Positions 30,150 to 38,771 of a stretch of DNA of 46,909 nt are shown one piece after another; position 1 is the stretch's first letter, and each line of letters opens with the position of its first letter. A program made the position numbers and the translations under genes. Location: positions 1-46,909 of the IMG/VR virus record IMGVR_UViG_3300034170_000026. One strand, 5' to 3'. The notes beneath the pieces were generated by a model that saw only the letters and a list, made by a program, of their open reading frames with translations, was not told where the DNA came from and did no database searches. The stretch comes from a virus.

Positions 30150-31353
30150 CGTCCCGGCTTTGCAGATAACCCCAGAAGGCGTAACAACACCCGACTCGGT
30201 GACTATCCGCAATGGCGTCCTGGCTGACGAAAACATTGCCTTTGGCGGCGACCTGGATATTGTCACGCCATCTACACCTCAGGCGTATTTGGCTGATCAG
30301 CTCACCAGAAATATTTCCGACGCCAACGCTGCGGTAACTTACTTCGTTTCCCAGGTTGACCCAGCTACCGCCGAATGCCGGATGCAAGATGCCATTGCGC
30401 GGATCTACTTCCTGAGTCGCAACGGTGCAACCTCAAGCGTGGTTCAGGCCCAGTGTACTGGTCAGCCTGGCGCGAAATTACCCGCAGGGTCACTGGCTGA
30501 GGATGACGCTAAAAACCTCTGGCAGTCCACAGGTGACGTGACATTCTCTGGCGGAGGCATTGCCAGCGTTCAATTTGTCTGCCTTGTAACCGGACCAATC
30601 CTTCTCGGCATTGGCGCGCTAACCCGTATCGCTCAGGCCGTACCTGGCTGGGATGCGGTCACAAACCTTGGCGCGGCAACTGTCGGCACAAACGTTGAGA
30701 CTCGAGCAGCATTTGAGCGTCGACGTCAAGAAAGCGTTGCAAAGAATGCTAGGGGTTCTGCTCCGGCAATCCGCTCGGCAGTGTGGGGAGTCGCAGGGGT
30801 TCTAGATGTATTCGCCTATGACAATTTTAAAAACGTAGTGCTGCCGTATGGGGCTACAAGCTACCCGATAGCCCAACATAGCGTCTATGTTGGAGTGGTA
30901 GGTGGTGATGACGACGAGGTTGCGCAAGCAATTTGGAAGGCCAAAGATGGTGGATGCGACCTCAACGGTAATACCACGGTCGTGGTTAGCGATACCGATG
31001 GTTACAGCTACCCATATCCGACCTACGACATTCTATTCAACCGCCCTACCGCCCTACCAATCAAGTTTGCAATCCAGATCGCCAACAGCTCTGCATTGCC
31101 CGCTGACATTGTTGCACTGACAAAGTCGGCTATCATTGCCACCTTCAATGGCACCAATGGCTCCCAGCGCGCACGAATGGGCGGACAGATATTCGCTTCC
31201 AACTTCTACGCCCCTGTAGCCGCCGTCGGCACAGTTGTATCGATCATCCAAATCAAGATTGGCACCACTACCGCCACCCTTGACACCGTTAACGTCGGCA
31301 TCGATCAGACTCCTACCATTGACGCGGCAGACATCACGGTAACGCTGGTATGA
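30142..31353 (+). CDS. Baseplate J-like wedge protein
   Basis: A 403-aa protein with the baseplate J pattern: TPDSVTIRNGVLADENIAFGGDLD at the front, GAKLPAGSLAEDDAKNLW and GATVGTNVETRAAFERRRQESVAKNARGSAPAIRSAVWGVAGV. It forms the wedges that hold fibres and trigger contraction. Confidence 0.9.
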   Translation: MSNVPALQITPEGVTTPDSVTIRNGVLADENIAFGGDLDIVTPSTPQAYLADQLTRNISDANAAVTYFVSQVDPATAECRMQDAIARIYFLSRNGATSSVVQAQCTGQPGAKLPAGSLAEDDAKNLWQSTGDVTFSGGGIASVQFVCLVTGPILLGIGALTRIAQAVPGWDAVTNLGAATVGTNVETRAAFERRRQESVAKNARGSAPAIRSAVWGVAGVLDVFAYDNFKNVVLPYGATSYPIAQHSVYVGVVGGDDDEVAQAIWKAKDGGCDLNGNTTVVVSDTDGYSYPYPTYDILFNRPTALPIKFAIQIANSSALPADIVALTKSAIIATFNGTNGSQRARMGGQIFASNFYAPVAAVGTVVSIIQIKIGTTTATLDTVNVGIDQTPTIDAADITVTLV

Positions 31354-31985
31354 AGCAATACGCCGCCTCTCCGGTAATTCAGCAGCTTGTCACGGATCGG
31401 AAGACATATTTTCCAACTGACTGGCAAAACCAATTTTATGATAACTACTGGAATGTTGATACAGCGCAGAAAAAAGGCCTGGATGTATGGGGCCGCATAG
31501 TTGTTATTGGTCGAGAGATCCAGATTCCGGCCGTCGATTATTTTGGCTTCAATGCACCGCCAACTCAGTCGTGGGCACCGTTCGGGCAGGAATCGTTTTA
31601 TACCGGCCCAACTGTCACCACGACGTACAGCCTTGCCGATAACGCTTATCGAGTCCTGATCCTGGCGAAGGCGCTCGCCAACATTGCATCGACAGACAGC
31701 GGATCACTCAATCGAGTTCTAAACCAGCTATTCCCAAATCGTGGGCGGGCCTGGGTAAATGACCTCGGCAGCATGTCAATCCGCTACGTATTTGAATTTC
31801 CCCTTGAGCCATGGGAAAGATCAGTGCTTATCGGCGGGGGCGCCATTCCCCGTCCAGCAGGAGTTGGTGCTACAATCGCTGAAATTCCGGTTATGACCTT
31901 TGGGTTTGCCGAAGCGGGCGATGGCTCGCAACCATTCAATCAGGCGCCATTCCTGAACAACGGAGCCGTAAACAATGCCAATTAG
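31350..31985 (+). CDS. Baseplate protein (DUF2612)
   Basis: A 211-aa protein: QFYDNYWNVDTAQKKGLDVWGRIVVIGREIQIP and NRVLNQLFPNRGRAWVNDLGSMSIRYVFEFPLEPWE, the DUF2612 pattern placed after J-like genes; an equivalent of the P2 gpI wedge tip that connects fibres. Confidence 0.85.
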   Translation: MKQYAASPVIQQLVTDRKTYFPTDWQNQFYDNYWNVDTAQKKGLDVWGRIVVIGREIQIPAVDYFGFNAPPTQSWAPFGQESFYTGPTVTTTYSLADNAYRVLILAKALANIASTDSGSLNRVLNQLFPNRGRAWVNDLGSMSIRYVFEFPLEPWERSVLIGGGAIPRPAGVGATIAEIPVMTFGFAEAGDGSQPFNQAPFLNNGAVNNAN

Positions 31986-33393
31986 CACGCCGAGCCAGAT
32001 TACGGTTCCATTTGCGACTTCCGGCTTAAAGAATGCCATTCCGTCGACATCCAATCCAGTTACGGGTAATGCTGGTTACGATGCAGGCTTTCCAGCAACG
32101 AACATGACGCCAAAGGAAGCTGGCGGCATCCCTCCGTTCGGCCAGGACTTCAACGGCATTCTGTTCGATATCACCACGGCAATTCGCTATCTTGAAGCGG
32201 GAATGCAATTCCCTTACAGCTCTACATTTGCTACGGCTGTCGGTGGCTACCCGCTTGGTGCAATTGTCACTCGCACGGACGGCACCGGCTTTTGGCGAAA
32301 CACCGTAGCCAACAACATGACCGACCCGGAAACGTTCGGGGCTGGTTGGTCTCCAGAGGGATCCGGAATCTCGACTGTAGCAATGAGCAATGCCAACGTC
32401 ACATTGACAGCGCTTCAGTCTGCGCGCCCAATCATCATCATTACCGGCGCTCTCACTGCAAGCCTTAACCTGATCTTCCCCACCTATCAGCGTCAATGGC
32501 TTGTCGTTAACAATGCCACCGGGGCATTTTCTGTTACGTGCAAAACGTCTTCGGGTAGCGGCATCTCAATTGCTACAGGTATAAGCCAGTCGATCTATGG
32601 CGACGGGACTAATATCGGGAGTGCGTCAGCCACTCAGACGCAGCAGTCCTCTGTGGGGTCATTCTCTAATCTAAGATCTAGTGCAACCGGACTTAGCGCT
32701 ATCGTGACTATCACGGCTGACGAGGTGGTTCTTGAGGCTGCTTCCGGTAACTACCTTACAGCTAGATCCGTATCGATTACCACTTTAAGCCTGGCCGGGT
32801 CTGGCGCTAACGGTCTGGATACCGGGACATCAACGGGGTCAACGTGGTACAGCGTATGGATCATATCGAATGGTACAACTACCTCTGGCCTTCTCTCTCT
32901 AAGCGCTACTGCACCAACAATGCCATCAGGATTCACATTCAAGGCAAGGATTGGGTGGGTCAGATCTGACGCCACAGTCAACAAGTTTCCCTTCTCATAT
33001 ATCCAGCGCGGAAGATCATTCCAATACGTTGTGGTATCGGGGTCAAACCTGGCATCTCCAAGACAGATAGCCGTGGGCGTCGCTGGCAACCCAACCTCTA
33101 ACTCATGGGCGGCAATCGATACCTCGGCATATGTGCCAACAACTGCCGCCAGAATACTTGGGGCTGCATCTTCAAGTAACGGCGGCGGGATTACCGTTGC
33201 GCCGAATAATAATTACGTGACGAATATCCCCGCGCTTACTGATACCGGTTCTCCGCTTGCGATGGCTGGACAGGCAACGACATTTCTTATCAGTCAGGGA
33301 TTTAATTTTATCCTTGAGTCGACAAATATTTACTGGGCATCTAACTTGGCTATCGCTAGAGTATGGTGCATTGGATGGGAGGATAATCTGTGA
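31975..33393 (+). CDS. Tail fibre protein
   Basis: A 472-aa protein. The conserved virion-attachment start is MPISTPSQITVPFATSG...NMTPKEAGGIPPFGQDFNGILFDITTAIRY. The remainder is Ser/Thr-rich beta structure with little conservation expected, and the C-terminal part probably binds the host receptor. Overlaps DUF2612 by 11 bases. Confidence 0.85.
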   Translation: MPISTPSQITVPFATSGLKNAIPSTSNPVTGNAGYDAGFPATNMTPKEAGGIPPFGQDFNGILFDITTAIRYLEAGMQFPYSSTFATAVGGYPLGAIVTRTDGTGFWRNTVANNMTDPETFGAGWSPEGSGISTVAMSNANVTLTALQSARPIIIITGALTASLNLIFPTYQRQWLVVNNATGAFSVTCKTSSGSGISIATGISQSIYGDGTNIGSASATQTQQSSVGSFSNLRSSATGLSAIVTITADEVVLEAASGNYLTARSVSITTLSLAGSGANGLDTGTSTGSTWYSVWIISNGTTTSGLLSLSATAPTMPSGFTFKARIGWVRSDATVNKFPFSYIQRGRSFQYVVVSGSNLASPRQIAVGVAGNPTSNSWAAIDTSAYVPTTAARILGAASSSNGGGITVAPNNNYVTNIPALTDTGSPLAMAGQATTFLISQGFNFILESTNIYWASNLAIARVWCIGWEDNL

Positions 33394-33794
33394 AAATATG
33401 TATTTGGGATCTTGGGTTTCAGGCAAGATGGGTTGAGGACGACTATGTTCCGGTTGAGGGCGAAAAGGTCTTCGATGACTTCCTGACTGAAGAAGGGCTT
33501 GTTGCAGCATTTCCAGGGAGGGCTGAAAGAATTGCGGATATGGAAGTCCAAAGAATTGCGTCGATAGCCAGGGCTGATAGAGACGCGAGGATGAGAAACA
33601 TCTATGACGCTGGCACGCAAATGATCCGTCGAGAGCTTGAGACTTTGCCACTTGATCCAGTGTACGAGGCTAAGTTGATCGCTAAGCGAGATGAGTTGCA
33701 CGCCTATGCCAGGCTGTTACAAGCCGTACCAGATCAGACTGGCTTCCCCGATGTAATTGCCTGGCCCACCCCGCCAACGGAAGAGCTGGAATGA
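33390..33794 (+). CDS. Probable tail fibre assembly protein, GTG start
   Basis: 134 aa, starting GTG in the GTGA overlap with the fibre stop. MKICIWDLGFQARWVEDDYVP..., a central helical region (IADMEVQRIASIARADRDARM) and DPVYEAKLIAKRDELHAYA. Position immediately after the fibre and the helical content suggest a chaperone; the sequence family is only loosely recognised. Confidence 0.6.
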   Translation: MKICIWDLGFQARWVEDDYVPVEGEKVFDDFLTEEGLVAAFPGRAERIADMEVQRIASIARADRDARMRNIYDAGTQMIRRELETLPLDPVYEAKLIAKRDELHAYARLLQAVPDQTGFPDVIAWPTPPTEELE

Positions 33795-33934
33795 CCGAAA
33801 AAACCATCAAGACGAAAAAATATGAAATCACGATCAGATCGCCAAAGCCGGACGCTAAGCCTGCTCGTGTTGCTCGTGATGGTCCAATTGGTTTGCCGAC
33901 ACCTCCTTCCTTTCCTGCCGGATCAGGCAGCTAA
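33791..33934 (+). CDS. Small basic protein overlapping next gene out of frame
   Basis: ATGA overlap with 33390-33794. The 47-aa product MTEKTIKTKKYEITIRSPKPD ends PTPPSFPAGSGS. It covers the first 113 bases of the 33822 frame in another frame. Coupling supports translation. Function unknown. Confidence 0.45.
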   Translation: MTEKTIKTKKYEITIRSPKPDAKPARVARDGPIGLPTPPSFPAGSGS

Positions 33935-34523
33935 GGCAGCTTGGTATATGGCGGATATCCTGCGAGCTGTTGGGATGTCCGCCAGTTTGAGCCTGTGCGC
34001 CGCGCTAACCCCGTGGCGCAATCTTCGTCTCAAGTGTCTACTCGCGGCTATCTGCGGCTACTACCTGTCTGATATCGTCTTGTGCGTGCTCTGGTACTGG
34101 TTGCGGATCCCGTCGCCAATCATCTCGGGTATCATCCAGGGCGCCAGCTTTTCAGCGGCAGGTTTGTTCTACTGGTATCGTTCCTACCAGCAGCCATCAG
34201 ACCAGCTTGAGCCAGGACGGCTATTCTGCGTTCGCCACATCCCCTGCAACCCGCAAGACTTCCTAATCTCCCTTTTCGGCATCTATGGCCCAGACGGCGG
34301 ATACTCATTATTCGCTGATGGCTACCTGTACAAGTTCGCCAACGGCCAGCTCGTCCGAAGAAAGGTTACAGCGCTACCAGCAATTAGCTATCATGTGATC
34401 CGAGGGTCTAGAACAACTCCTGAGATGATCGGCGAGCTGGATTCGATGATTGGCATGCGCTGGACTTGGCGCAAGAACTGCCTAACCACTCTTGCGCCGA
34501 TATGGAGAAAGCACCGTGGATGA
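33822..34523 (+). CDS. Membrane-anchored protein with unknown C-terminal domain
   Basis: Up to 233 aa. Three or four hydrophobic segments in residues about 12-125 (TLSLLVLLVMVQLVCRHLL, YYLSDIVLCVLWYWL, SPIISGIIQGASFSAAGLFYW) are followed by a roughly 95-residue soluble domain: CVRHIPCNPQDFLISLFG, GGYSLFADGYLYKFANGQL, then YHVIRG and RKNCLTTL. Conserved His and Cys residues loosely recall NlpC/P60 or LRAT-like folds, but this is a guess. There is no good leader at 33822. Confidence 0.55.
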   Translation: MKSRSDRQSRTLSLLVLLVMVQLVCRHLLPFLPDQAAKAAWYMADILRAVGMSASLSLCAALTPWRNLRLKCLLAAICGYYLSDIVLCVLWYWLRIPSPIISGIIQGASFSAAGLFYWYRSYQQPSDQLEPGRLFCVRHIPCNPQDFLISLFGIYGPDGGYSLFADGYLYKFANGQLVRRKVTALPAISYHVIRGSRTTPEMIGELDSMIGMRWTWRKNCLTTLAPIWRKHRG

Positions 34524-34848
34524 CCCGGCGAAGAACATAGCTTCACTATTAAGGGCTGACCTGCTGGCCCTGGCATTTCTTGGGGCTTTGGTCGCGCTTT
34601 CGTTTTGGCCCCCACAAGACCGCAGACGAGCCATTATCAACGTGGCGGCGGGAACCTCTATCAGCGCAGCAAGCGCTCCAGCTATTTACTTTGCCTTGCT
34701 TTGGCAATGGCCTTCATTCCCCATCGAAACCGCAATTCTCGGCGCCTTGTACTTCTGGATTGGACTGCTAGGCATGAAACTTGTTCCCGTGATTCTGGGT
34801 CTGGTAGATAGGCTTACCAAAAACAAATCGGAGGGAGTCGGCCAATGA
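34516..34848 (+). CDS. Holin-like membrane protein, GTG start
   Basis: About 110 aa from GTG 34516, preceded by GGAGAAAG. Three likely membrane segments (LALAFLGALVALSFW, SAASAPAIYFALLW, AILGALYFWIGLLGMKLVPVIL) and a basic C-terminus. Holin-like topology and position ahead of the endolysin suggest a lysis role. Confidence 0.65.
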   Translation: MDDPAKNIASLLRADLLALAFLGALVALSFWPPQDRRRAIINVAAGTSISAASAPAIYFALLWQWPSFPIETAILGALYFWIGLLGMKLVPVILGLVDRLTKNKSEGVGQ

Positions 34849-35120
34849 CTATTTTAGTTATTCCAACCCTGGTATCGGCATTTTACTGCTTGATGGTTTG
34901 TGTGTGCGTGGCTGGGCGCATGTCCAGGGACACGAAGGGCGTGATTCGTTGGCCTGTTGTGGCGATGGGCGCCGTAGCTGCCTGGGCCATCCTGAGAACA
35001 CTCGAGGGCGGATGGCAGGTAAATTTGGCGTCCGTAGCTCATGCCGTAATCGTTATCGTCGGCGCCATCGTGCTAGCGGCATCACCAAGGATCAAGACCA
35101 CACCTAAGGAGCTTATATGA
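34845..35120 (+). CDS. Second holin-like membrane protein, 91 aa
   Basis: MTILVIPTLVSAFYCLMVCVCVAG, VVAMGAVAAWAILRTLEGGW and AHAVIVIVGAIVLAASP give three hydrophobic stretches. Coupled ATGA to both sides. Could pair with 34516-34848 as holin and antiholin (inference). Confidence 0.6.
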   Translation: MTILVIPTLVSAFYCLMVCVCVAGRMSRDTKGVIRWPVVAMGAVAAWAILRTLEGGWQVNLASVAHAVIVIVGAIVLAASPRIKTTPKELI

Positions 35121-35986
35121 TTTCCATTTTTCAACTGGCGGCTGGTAGTGACCCGCAAATATTCCCGATCACTGGCGGCGCCTCCGGATCGCTTAATGTC
35201 TATTTGCAATTCCCATCGACGCCAACGGCTGGGTTCATGGCGGTTGAGCGTAGGCGTCCAGGCTCTGATGTCTGGGAATCGCTGCACGGAAACATTGTTA
35301 TCACGCTTAACTCCACTTCGGTATCACTAAAGACAGACGGTGGAGTTTCAGCAATTCGCGTAACGGTTGTCGCCCTTAGCGGAAGCCTCCCGCCAGTCCT
35401 CGCGGTTGTCAGCAACGAAACAGCTACACCACCAAGCGACATTCTTACCGATGGCGGCTTTGGACAGAATCGTCGGCTGCGCGTTGATCCAGGGCAGACC
35501 GGCTTCTTTGCGGGCAAGTTCTTCCGCTCATATATCGAGTCGGTCATTCCAGTTGCAGGCCCAAGCGTGCAATTTCGCTTTACTAGTCCGATTGATTTTA
35601 TCCTATGGTCACAAGTCATGGAGCTGACCCAGGGCGCGCTGGAGCTTCGTGTGTACACAGGCGCAACATCGTCTGGCTCGTGGGTCGCTCGCCCCATCAT
35701 CGGCGTCAACCGCATGGTCGAGCGCCCGCAGCCTCCATATGCATCGCAGATCACGCTAGAGACCGGTGGCAACTTCACTGGCGGCACAGAAGTTGATCTG
35801 CTGAAACTTAGGACGGCGGCAGCAAATAACAGCGCGCAAAGCGCTAATATTCAGGCAAGCGAGCGCGGATTGCCTGCTGGCGTATACCACGGACGATTCC
35901 AGACACTTACTGGCGGCTTGACCGTCAACGATGCGGCTCAACTGCTTTATTCCCTGCTTTGGGAAGAAAGACCGGTTGCGACGTGA
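35117..35986 (+). CDS. Putative virion or surface protein, 289 aa
   Basis: MISIFQLAAGSDPQIFPITGGASGSLNVYLQFPS..., strand-rich front with two Ig-like-looking blocks, then DGGFGQNRRLRVDPGQTGFFAGKFFRSYIES and a C-terminal GLPAGVYHGRFQTLTGGLTVNDAAQLLYSLLWEERP. Looks like a structural beta protein. Placement in the membrane/lysis cassette is odd. No firm family. Confidence 0.55.
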   Translation: MISIFQLAAGSDPQIFPITGGASGSLNVYLQFPSTPTAGFMAVERRRPGSDVWESLHGNIVITLNSTSVSLKTDGGVSAIRVTVVALSGSLPPVLAVVSNETATPPSDILTDGGFGQNRRLRVDPGQTGFFAGKFFRSYIESVIPVAGPSVQFRFTSPIDFILWSQVMELTQGALELRVYTGATSSGSWVARPIIGVNRMVERPQPPYASQITLETGGNFTGGTEVDLLKLRTAAANNSAQSANIQASERGLPAGVYHGRFQTLTGGLTVNDAAQLLYSLLWEERPVAT

Positions 35987-35996
35987 GGAAAAGTAA

Positions 35997-36203
35997 ATGG
36001 TACTCGTTCCCCAGTGGCGAAGATGGTACAAACGCTGGTCGACTTGGCTGCTGGCCTTATCGGGATGCCTAAGTACCGCGATGGGCTTTATGCCTTCCGT
36101 GCAGGAGTACATCCAGCCTGATACCTACAAAATGATTATGTTGGGGCTGAGCGTTGCGACGTTCATTGCCCTGCAAATCAAGCAGCCATCGGTGACTAAA
36201 TGA
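35997..36203 (+). CDS. Small holin candidate, 68 aa
   Basis: Two hydrophobic segments (WSTWLLALSGCLSTAMGFMPS and YKMIMLGLSVATFIALQI) with basic ends. GAGGAAAAG leader. Stop overlaps the endolysin start (ATGA). This size, topology and adjacency fit a DUF7940-type class II holin that releases or activates the endolysin. Confidence 0.7.
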   Translation: MVLVPQWRRWYKRWSTWLLALSGCLSTAMGFMPSVQEYIQPDTYKMIMLGLSVATFIALQIKQPSVTK

Positions 36204-36655
36204 GCAACCTTACTGCGTTCCTCGACACGATTGCGTACAGCGAAGGCACTGACAAACCCGGGCAGCCAAGCCTAGACCATGGTTACGATGTGCTTGTTGG
36301 CGGCACTCTGTTCAGCGGCTACACGGACCATCCGCGCAAGGTTGTCGATCTTCCAAGACTCGGCATCAAGTCGACTGCCGCTGGCCGCTATCAGATCTTG
36401 GCGCGTTTCTACGACGCATACAAAAAACAACTTGGGCTGCCTGACTTCTCTCCGGTTAGCCAAGACAAGATCGCCATCCAGCTAATCCGCGAATGCAAGG
36501 CGCTGGACGATGTGAATGCCGGTCGAGTAGCTAGCGCCCTGAATAAGTGCCGGTCTCGCTGGGCATCGCTTCCTGGCGCCGGATACGGCCAGCACGAACA
36601 CAAGGTCGAGACGCTGGTTTCGATCTTTAAACAAAAAGGCGGAGTGGCAGCATGA
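36200..36655 (+). CDS. Endolysin, lambda R-like transglycosylase
   Basis: A 151-aa soluble enzyme: FLDTIAYSEGTDKPGQPSLDHGYDVLVGGTLFSGYTDHPRKVVDLPRLGIKSTAAGRYQIL. The Glu of AYSEGT, DHPR and STAAGRYQ match lambda R (GH104 lytic transglycosylase). There is no signal peptide, so it needs a holin. It degrades peptidoglycan at lysis. Confidence 0.92.
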   Translation: MSNLTAFLDTIAYSEGTDKPGQPSLDHGYDVLVGGTLFSGYTDHPRKVVDLPRLGIKSTAAGRYQILARFYDAYKKQLGLPDFSPVSQDKIAIQLIRECKALDDVNAGRVASALNKCRSRWASLPGAGYGQHEHKVETLVSIFKQKGGVAA

Positions 36656-37221
36656 AGACTGCAATCGAATGGCTTTGGCTGATCAGTGTAACCATTACGA
36701 CAACCCTTTTGGGCCTGATGGTGGTCGGCGTGGCGGTGTTCTCCCCAGTTCCTGGCGTATCGCTTAGCGATGGTCGCGTCATCGTCAACGTCAGGAAGTG
36801 GGCGTGGCTATGGGGTAACGATTTTGACGGCCTGGATGGCGATAAGCGCGGCTGGTGGGCGGAAAACACGCCATTCGGCTGGCCCGTACAAAGTAAGCGC
36901 GCCAGGTGGTGGTGGGCAGCGGTGCGCAACCCAGTCAACAACCTTCGCTTTCTCAAGCCGTTCAGTTGCCCAGTGTCTAAATGCATCATCACATTCAAGG
37001 GCAAGGAGGTCGTGGAAGACAAGCCCGGTCTGGGCGGCTGGCAATACGTCACCGCTACCCTTGAGGGCAAGGAGTGGTCAGGCTTTTACTGGGTGCGGGA
37101 GATCAGCAAAACCCGCGCATTCGTCGTGCGTACTGGCTTCAAGATCAAGCCAGAACATCAGGGCTCCGATGAGCCTAACAAGGGCTACACGTTCAAGGTC
37201 AACCTCTGGAAAGCGATATGA
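36652..37221 (+). CDS. Membrane-anchored protein in lysis cassette (DUF7338-like)
   Basis: 189 aa. One N-terminal membrane helix (WLWLISVTITTTLLGLMVVGVAVF), then a Trp-rich soluble part (WAWLWGNDFDGLDGDKRGWW, RARWWWAAVRNPVNNLRF) and a beta-rich C-terminus (GGWQYVTATLEG). DUF7338-like proteins commonly lie in phage lysis regions. Function unknown. Confidence 0.7.
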   Translation: MKTAIEWLWLISVTITTTLLGLMVVGVAVFSPVPGVSLSDGRVIVNVRKWAWLWGNDFDGLDGDKRGWWAENTPFGWPVQSKRARWWWAAVRNPVNNLRFLKPFSCPVSKCIITFKGKEVVEDKPGLGGWQYVTATLEGKEWSGFYWVREISKTRAFVVRTGFKIKPEHQGSDEPNKGYTFKVNLWKAI

Positions 37222-37658
37222 ATACAACCCTAGTCGCAATACTGGCGGCGCTCATTGTAGGCTTTGGCTGCGCCTGGTACGTTCAGGTTGAGCGCTGGGA
37301 TAATGACGTGGCTCAGCTTAAACTGTCCCAGGTGTCGGCGCTAGCCAAGCTGCAAAGTGAGGCCGATGCCAAGTCAGAGTTAGCCGAAAACCAGAAAGAG
37401 GCCGTGCAAAATGAATTCAATGCATTCAAACAGTCTGAAGGCGTGCGCAATGCTGCTGTCAGCGCTTCTGTTAAGCGCGTGTACGTCCGCGCAACTTGCC
37501 CCGCAGTGTCCGAAACCTCGACCGGTGCCAGCGGAGTTGCGAGCGGATCAGCCGAGCTTGATCCCGCTTATCGACAAACTCTTTCCGACCTCAGAGTAGG
37601 CGTGGAAGAGCAGCGCAGGTTGCTGAATGTTTGTCGGGCTGAGCTGATGATTCGGTGA
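37218..37658 (+). CDS. Rz: Inner-membrane spanin Rz
   Basis: A 146-aa protein: N-terminal membrane anchor (LVAILAALIVGFGCAWYVQ), a long coiled coil (LKLSQVSALAKLQSEADAKSELAENQ), and the Rz-type C-terminus. It pairs with the outer-membrane lipoprotein encoded inside it (37411-37599) to disrupt the outer membrane at lysis. Confidence 0.85.
   Translation: MNTTLVAILAALIVGFGCAWYVQVERWDNDVAQLKLSQVSALAKLQSEADAKSELAENQKEAVQNEFNAFKQSEGVRNAAVSASVKRVYVRATCPAVSETSTGASGVASGSAELDPAYRQTLSDLRVGVEEQRRLLNVCRAELMIR
37411..37599 (+). CDS. Rz1: Outer-membrane spanin Rz1 (lipoprotein)
   Basis: A 62-aa protein nested in Rz in another frame. Signal MHSNSLKACAMLLSALLLSAC with lipobox LLSAC, then a Pro-rich mature part (CPKPRPVPAELRADQPSLIPL). 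GAGG precedes ATG 37411. Classic nested Rz1 arrangement. Confidence 0.88.
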   Translation: MNSMHSNSLKACAMLLSALLLSACTSAQLAPQCPKPRPVPAELRADQPSLIPLIDKLFPTSE

Positions 37659-37665
37659 ATGAATA

Positions 37666-37690
37666 AAGCGCCCCTTGAGGCGCTTTTTTA
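37666..37690. terminator. Terminator between lysis and leftward modules
   Basis: Stem AAAGCGCC/GGCGCTTT with a 6-base loop, then a T run; A-rich on the other side. It serves the late rightward operon and possibly the leftward genes that begin at 37691. Confidence 0.85.
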
Positions 37691-37942
37691 TTAATCCCCC
37701 CATGCATATGTCGCAGGCCACGCACCCCTGGTTCCAACCTCAACAAATACGTGGCGCATGCTGAATTCTCCGCTTCTGTCCGGGGTTGATTTAACCCATT
37801 TGTGAGCGGGATTGCCGCACTTCCAATCCCCATAATCCTTATTAACTGCTTGCATGAACACGTCGAGATCATGGTGACCCTTGCTCATAACGATGTAAGT
37901 GTCACTGCCAACACTCTCAACCTCTAATGGATATTCTTTCAC
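37691..37942 (-). CDS. Small early phage protein, 83 aa
   Basis: MKEYPLEVESVGSDTYIVMSKGHHDLDVFMQAVNKDYG...KHKWVK-like NPAHKWVKSTPDRSGEF and SMRHVFVEVGTRGAWPATYAW. Strand-rich, with a conserved-looking His/Asp cluster. The family appears in other phages. Function unknown. Confidence 0.65.
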   Translation of the reverse strand: MKEYPLEVESVGSDTYIVMSKGHHDLDVFMQAVNKDYGDWKCGNPAHKWVKSTPDRSGEFSMRHVFVEVGTRGAWPATYAWGD

Positions 37943-38133
37943 TTCCGCATACTCCTAAGAATCGCTGCAGTTGCTTTGGTGGCGGCGTATTTGGCCCTGC
38001 TATCGTCACTTAGATCGCAGATTTGCTGCTCGGTATCGCTTAACCAGTGATAGAAAACCCCGGTACCAATTACGATAAGCCTTCCGCCAACCCAGCAGGT
38101 CGGCTTCCAGGGTTGGTGAGCTACAGTTGCCAT
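37939..38133 (-). CDS. Small membrane-associated protein, 64 aa
   Basis: ATG 38133 (MATVAHQPWKP) is chosen because the longer frame lies in the neighbour. A single hydrophobic stretch (TCWVGGRLIVIGTGVFYHWL) precedes a soluble helical tail (ICDLSDDSRAKYAATKAT). ATGA overlap downstream. Function unknown. Confidence 0.5.
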   Translation of the reverse strand: MATVAHQPWKPTCWVGGRLIVIGTGVFYHWLSDTEQQICDLSDDSRAKYAATKATAAILRSMRK

Positions 38134-38414
38134 GCTGGCATACTCATTATTGCCCAACCAAACAGATAGGCAGCAGCAACACCAAACAGCCCGCACTTGA
38201 TCAAAAACCAAGTGGTAAAGGTGCGTCCCATGGCGGAATCCATACTCACCACGCCGGACGGGCTGCGCTCGCGCATTTCTTGCTGGGTGAATTTGGTGGC
38301 TTGCGGCTTGATGAATGGCCTAGCCGGTCCGGGAGTGCATTCGCTGCAATCACCATTGCCCATGCACGAGCAAGGCAAGCGGCCCTGATTGCAATCACAC
38401 ATTTTGGCTGCCAT
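38121..38414 (-). CDS. Cys-rich protein with C-terminal membrane helix, 97 aa
   Basis: ATG 38414 with leader AAGGGGAATTGAG. The N-terminus is a compact metal-site candidate (MCDCNQGRLPCSCMGNGDCSEC). The C-terminus is a membrane helix (FLIKCGLFGVAAAYLFGWAIM). Likely an inner-membrane protein with cytoplasmic zinc site. Function unknown. Confidence 0.6.
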   Translation of the reverse strand: MAAKMCDCNQGRLPCSCMGNGDCSECTPGPARPFIKPQATKFTQQEMRERSPSGVVSMDSAMGRTFTTWFLIKCGLFGVAAAYLFGWAIMSMPAWQL

Positions 38415-38415
38415 C

Positions 38416-38700
38416 TCAATTCCCCTTATACCCTTCGAAGTTGACCTTGTAGCCCTTGGCCTCAAGGAACGAAACCGACCGAGTGACTACGGCAGAGTAT
38501 TTGTCCTGCGGAAAGCAAACACCAGTCGCCCAGCCTTCTTTGCCGCTCTCCAGCAAGATATCGTTGATTTTGGCGTCGGCCATGCGGGTGCACATTTCGA
38601 CGTTGTTGGTGGTCGGCAAATTGTACATGGCCGAAACATTGCACTCGGCAGAGCCGTCTTTCATCGCAAAGCAGATTGCCATCATTACGGAAATGCTCAT
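38416..38700 (-). CDS. Possibly exported small protein, 94 aa
   Basis: ATG 38700 is preceded by GACAGGAGCAA. MSISVMMAICFAMKDGSAECN could be a weak signal peptide, and the mature part ADAKINDILLESGKEGWATGVCFPQDKYSAVV...KGYKVNFEGYK has two or three Cys. Periplasmic placement is inference. Confidence 0.55.
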   Translation of the reverse strand: MSISVMMAICFAMKDGSAECNVSAMYNLPTTNNVEMCTRMADAKINDILLESGKEGWATGVCFPQDKYSAVVTRSVSFLEAKGYKVNFEGYKGN

Positions 38701-38735
38701 GGGTGTTGCTCCTGTCGGGGATTTGGTACTGGCAA

Positions 38736-38755
38736 AGCCCCAGTTAAGGGGCTTG
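38736..38755 (-). terminator. Possible weak terminator hairpin
   Basis: Stem AAGCCCC/GGGGCTT with a 6-base loop, after the gene at 38772. The T run on the leftward side is poor, so attenuation rather than full termination is likely. Confidence 0.45.
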
Positions 38756-38771
38756 AGGTGGGTGGGGTTGG

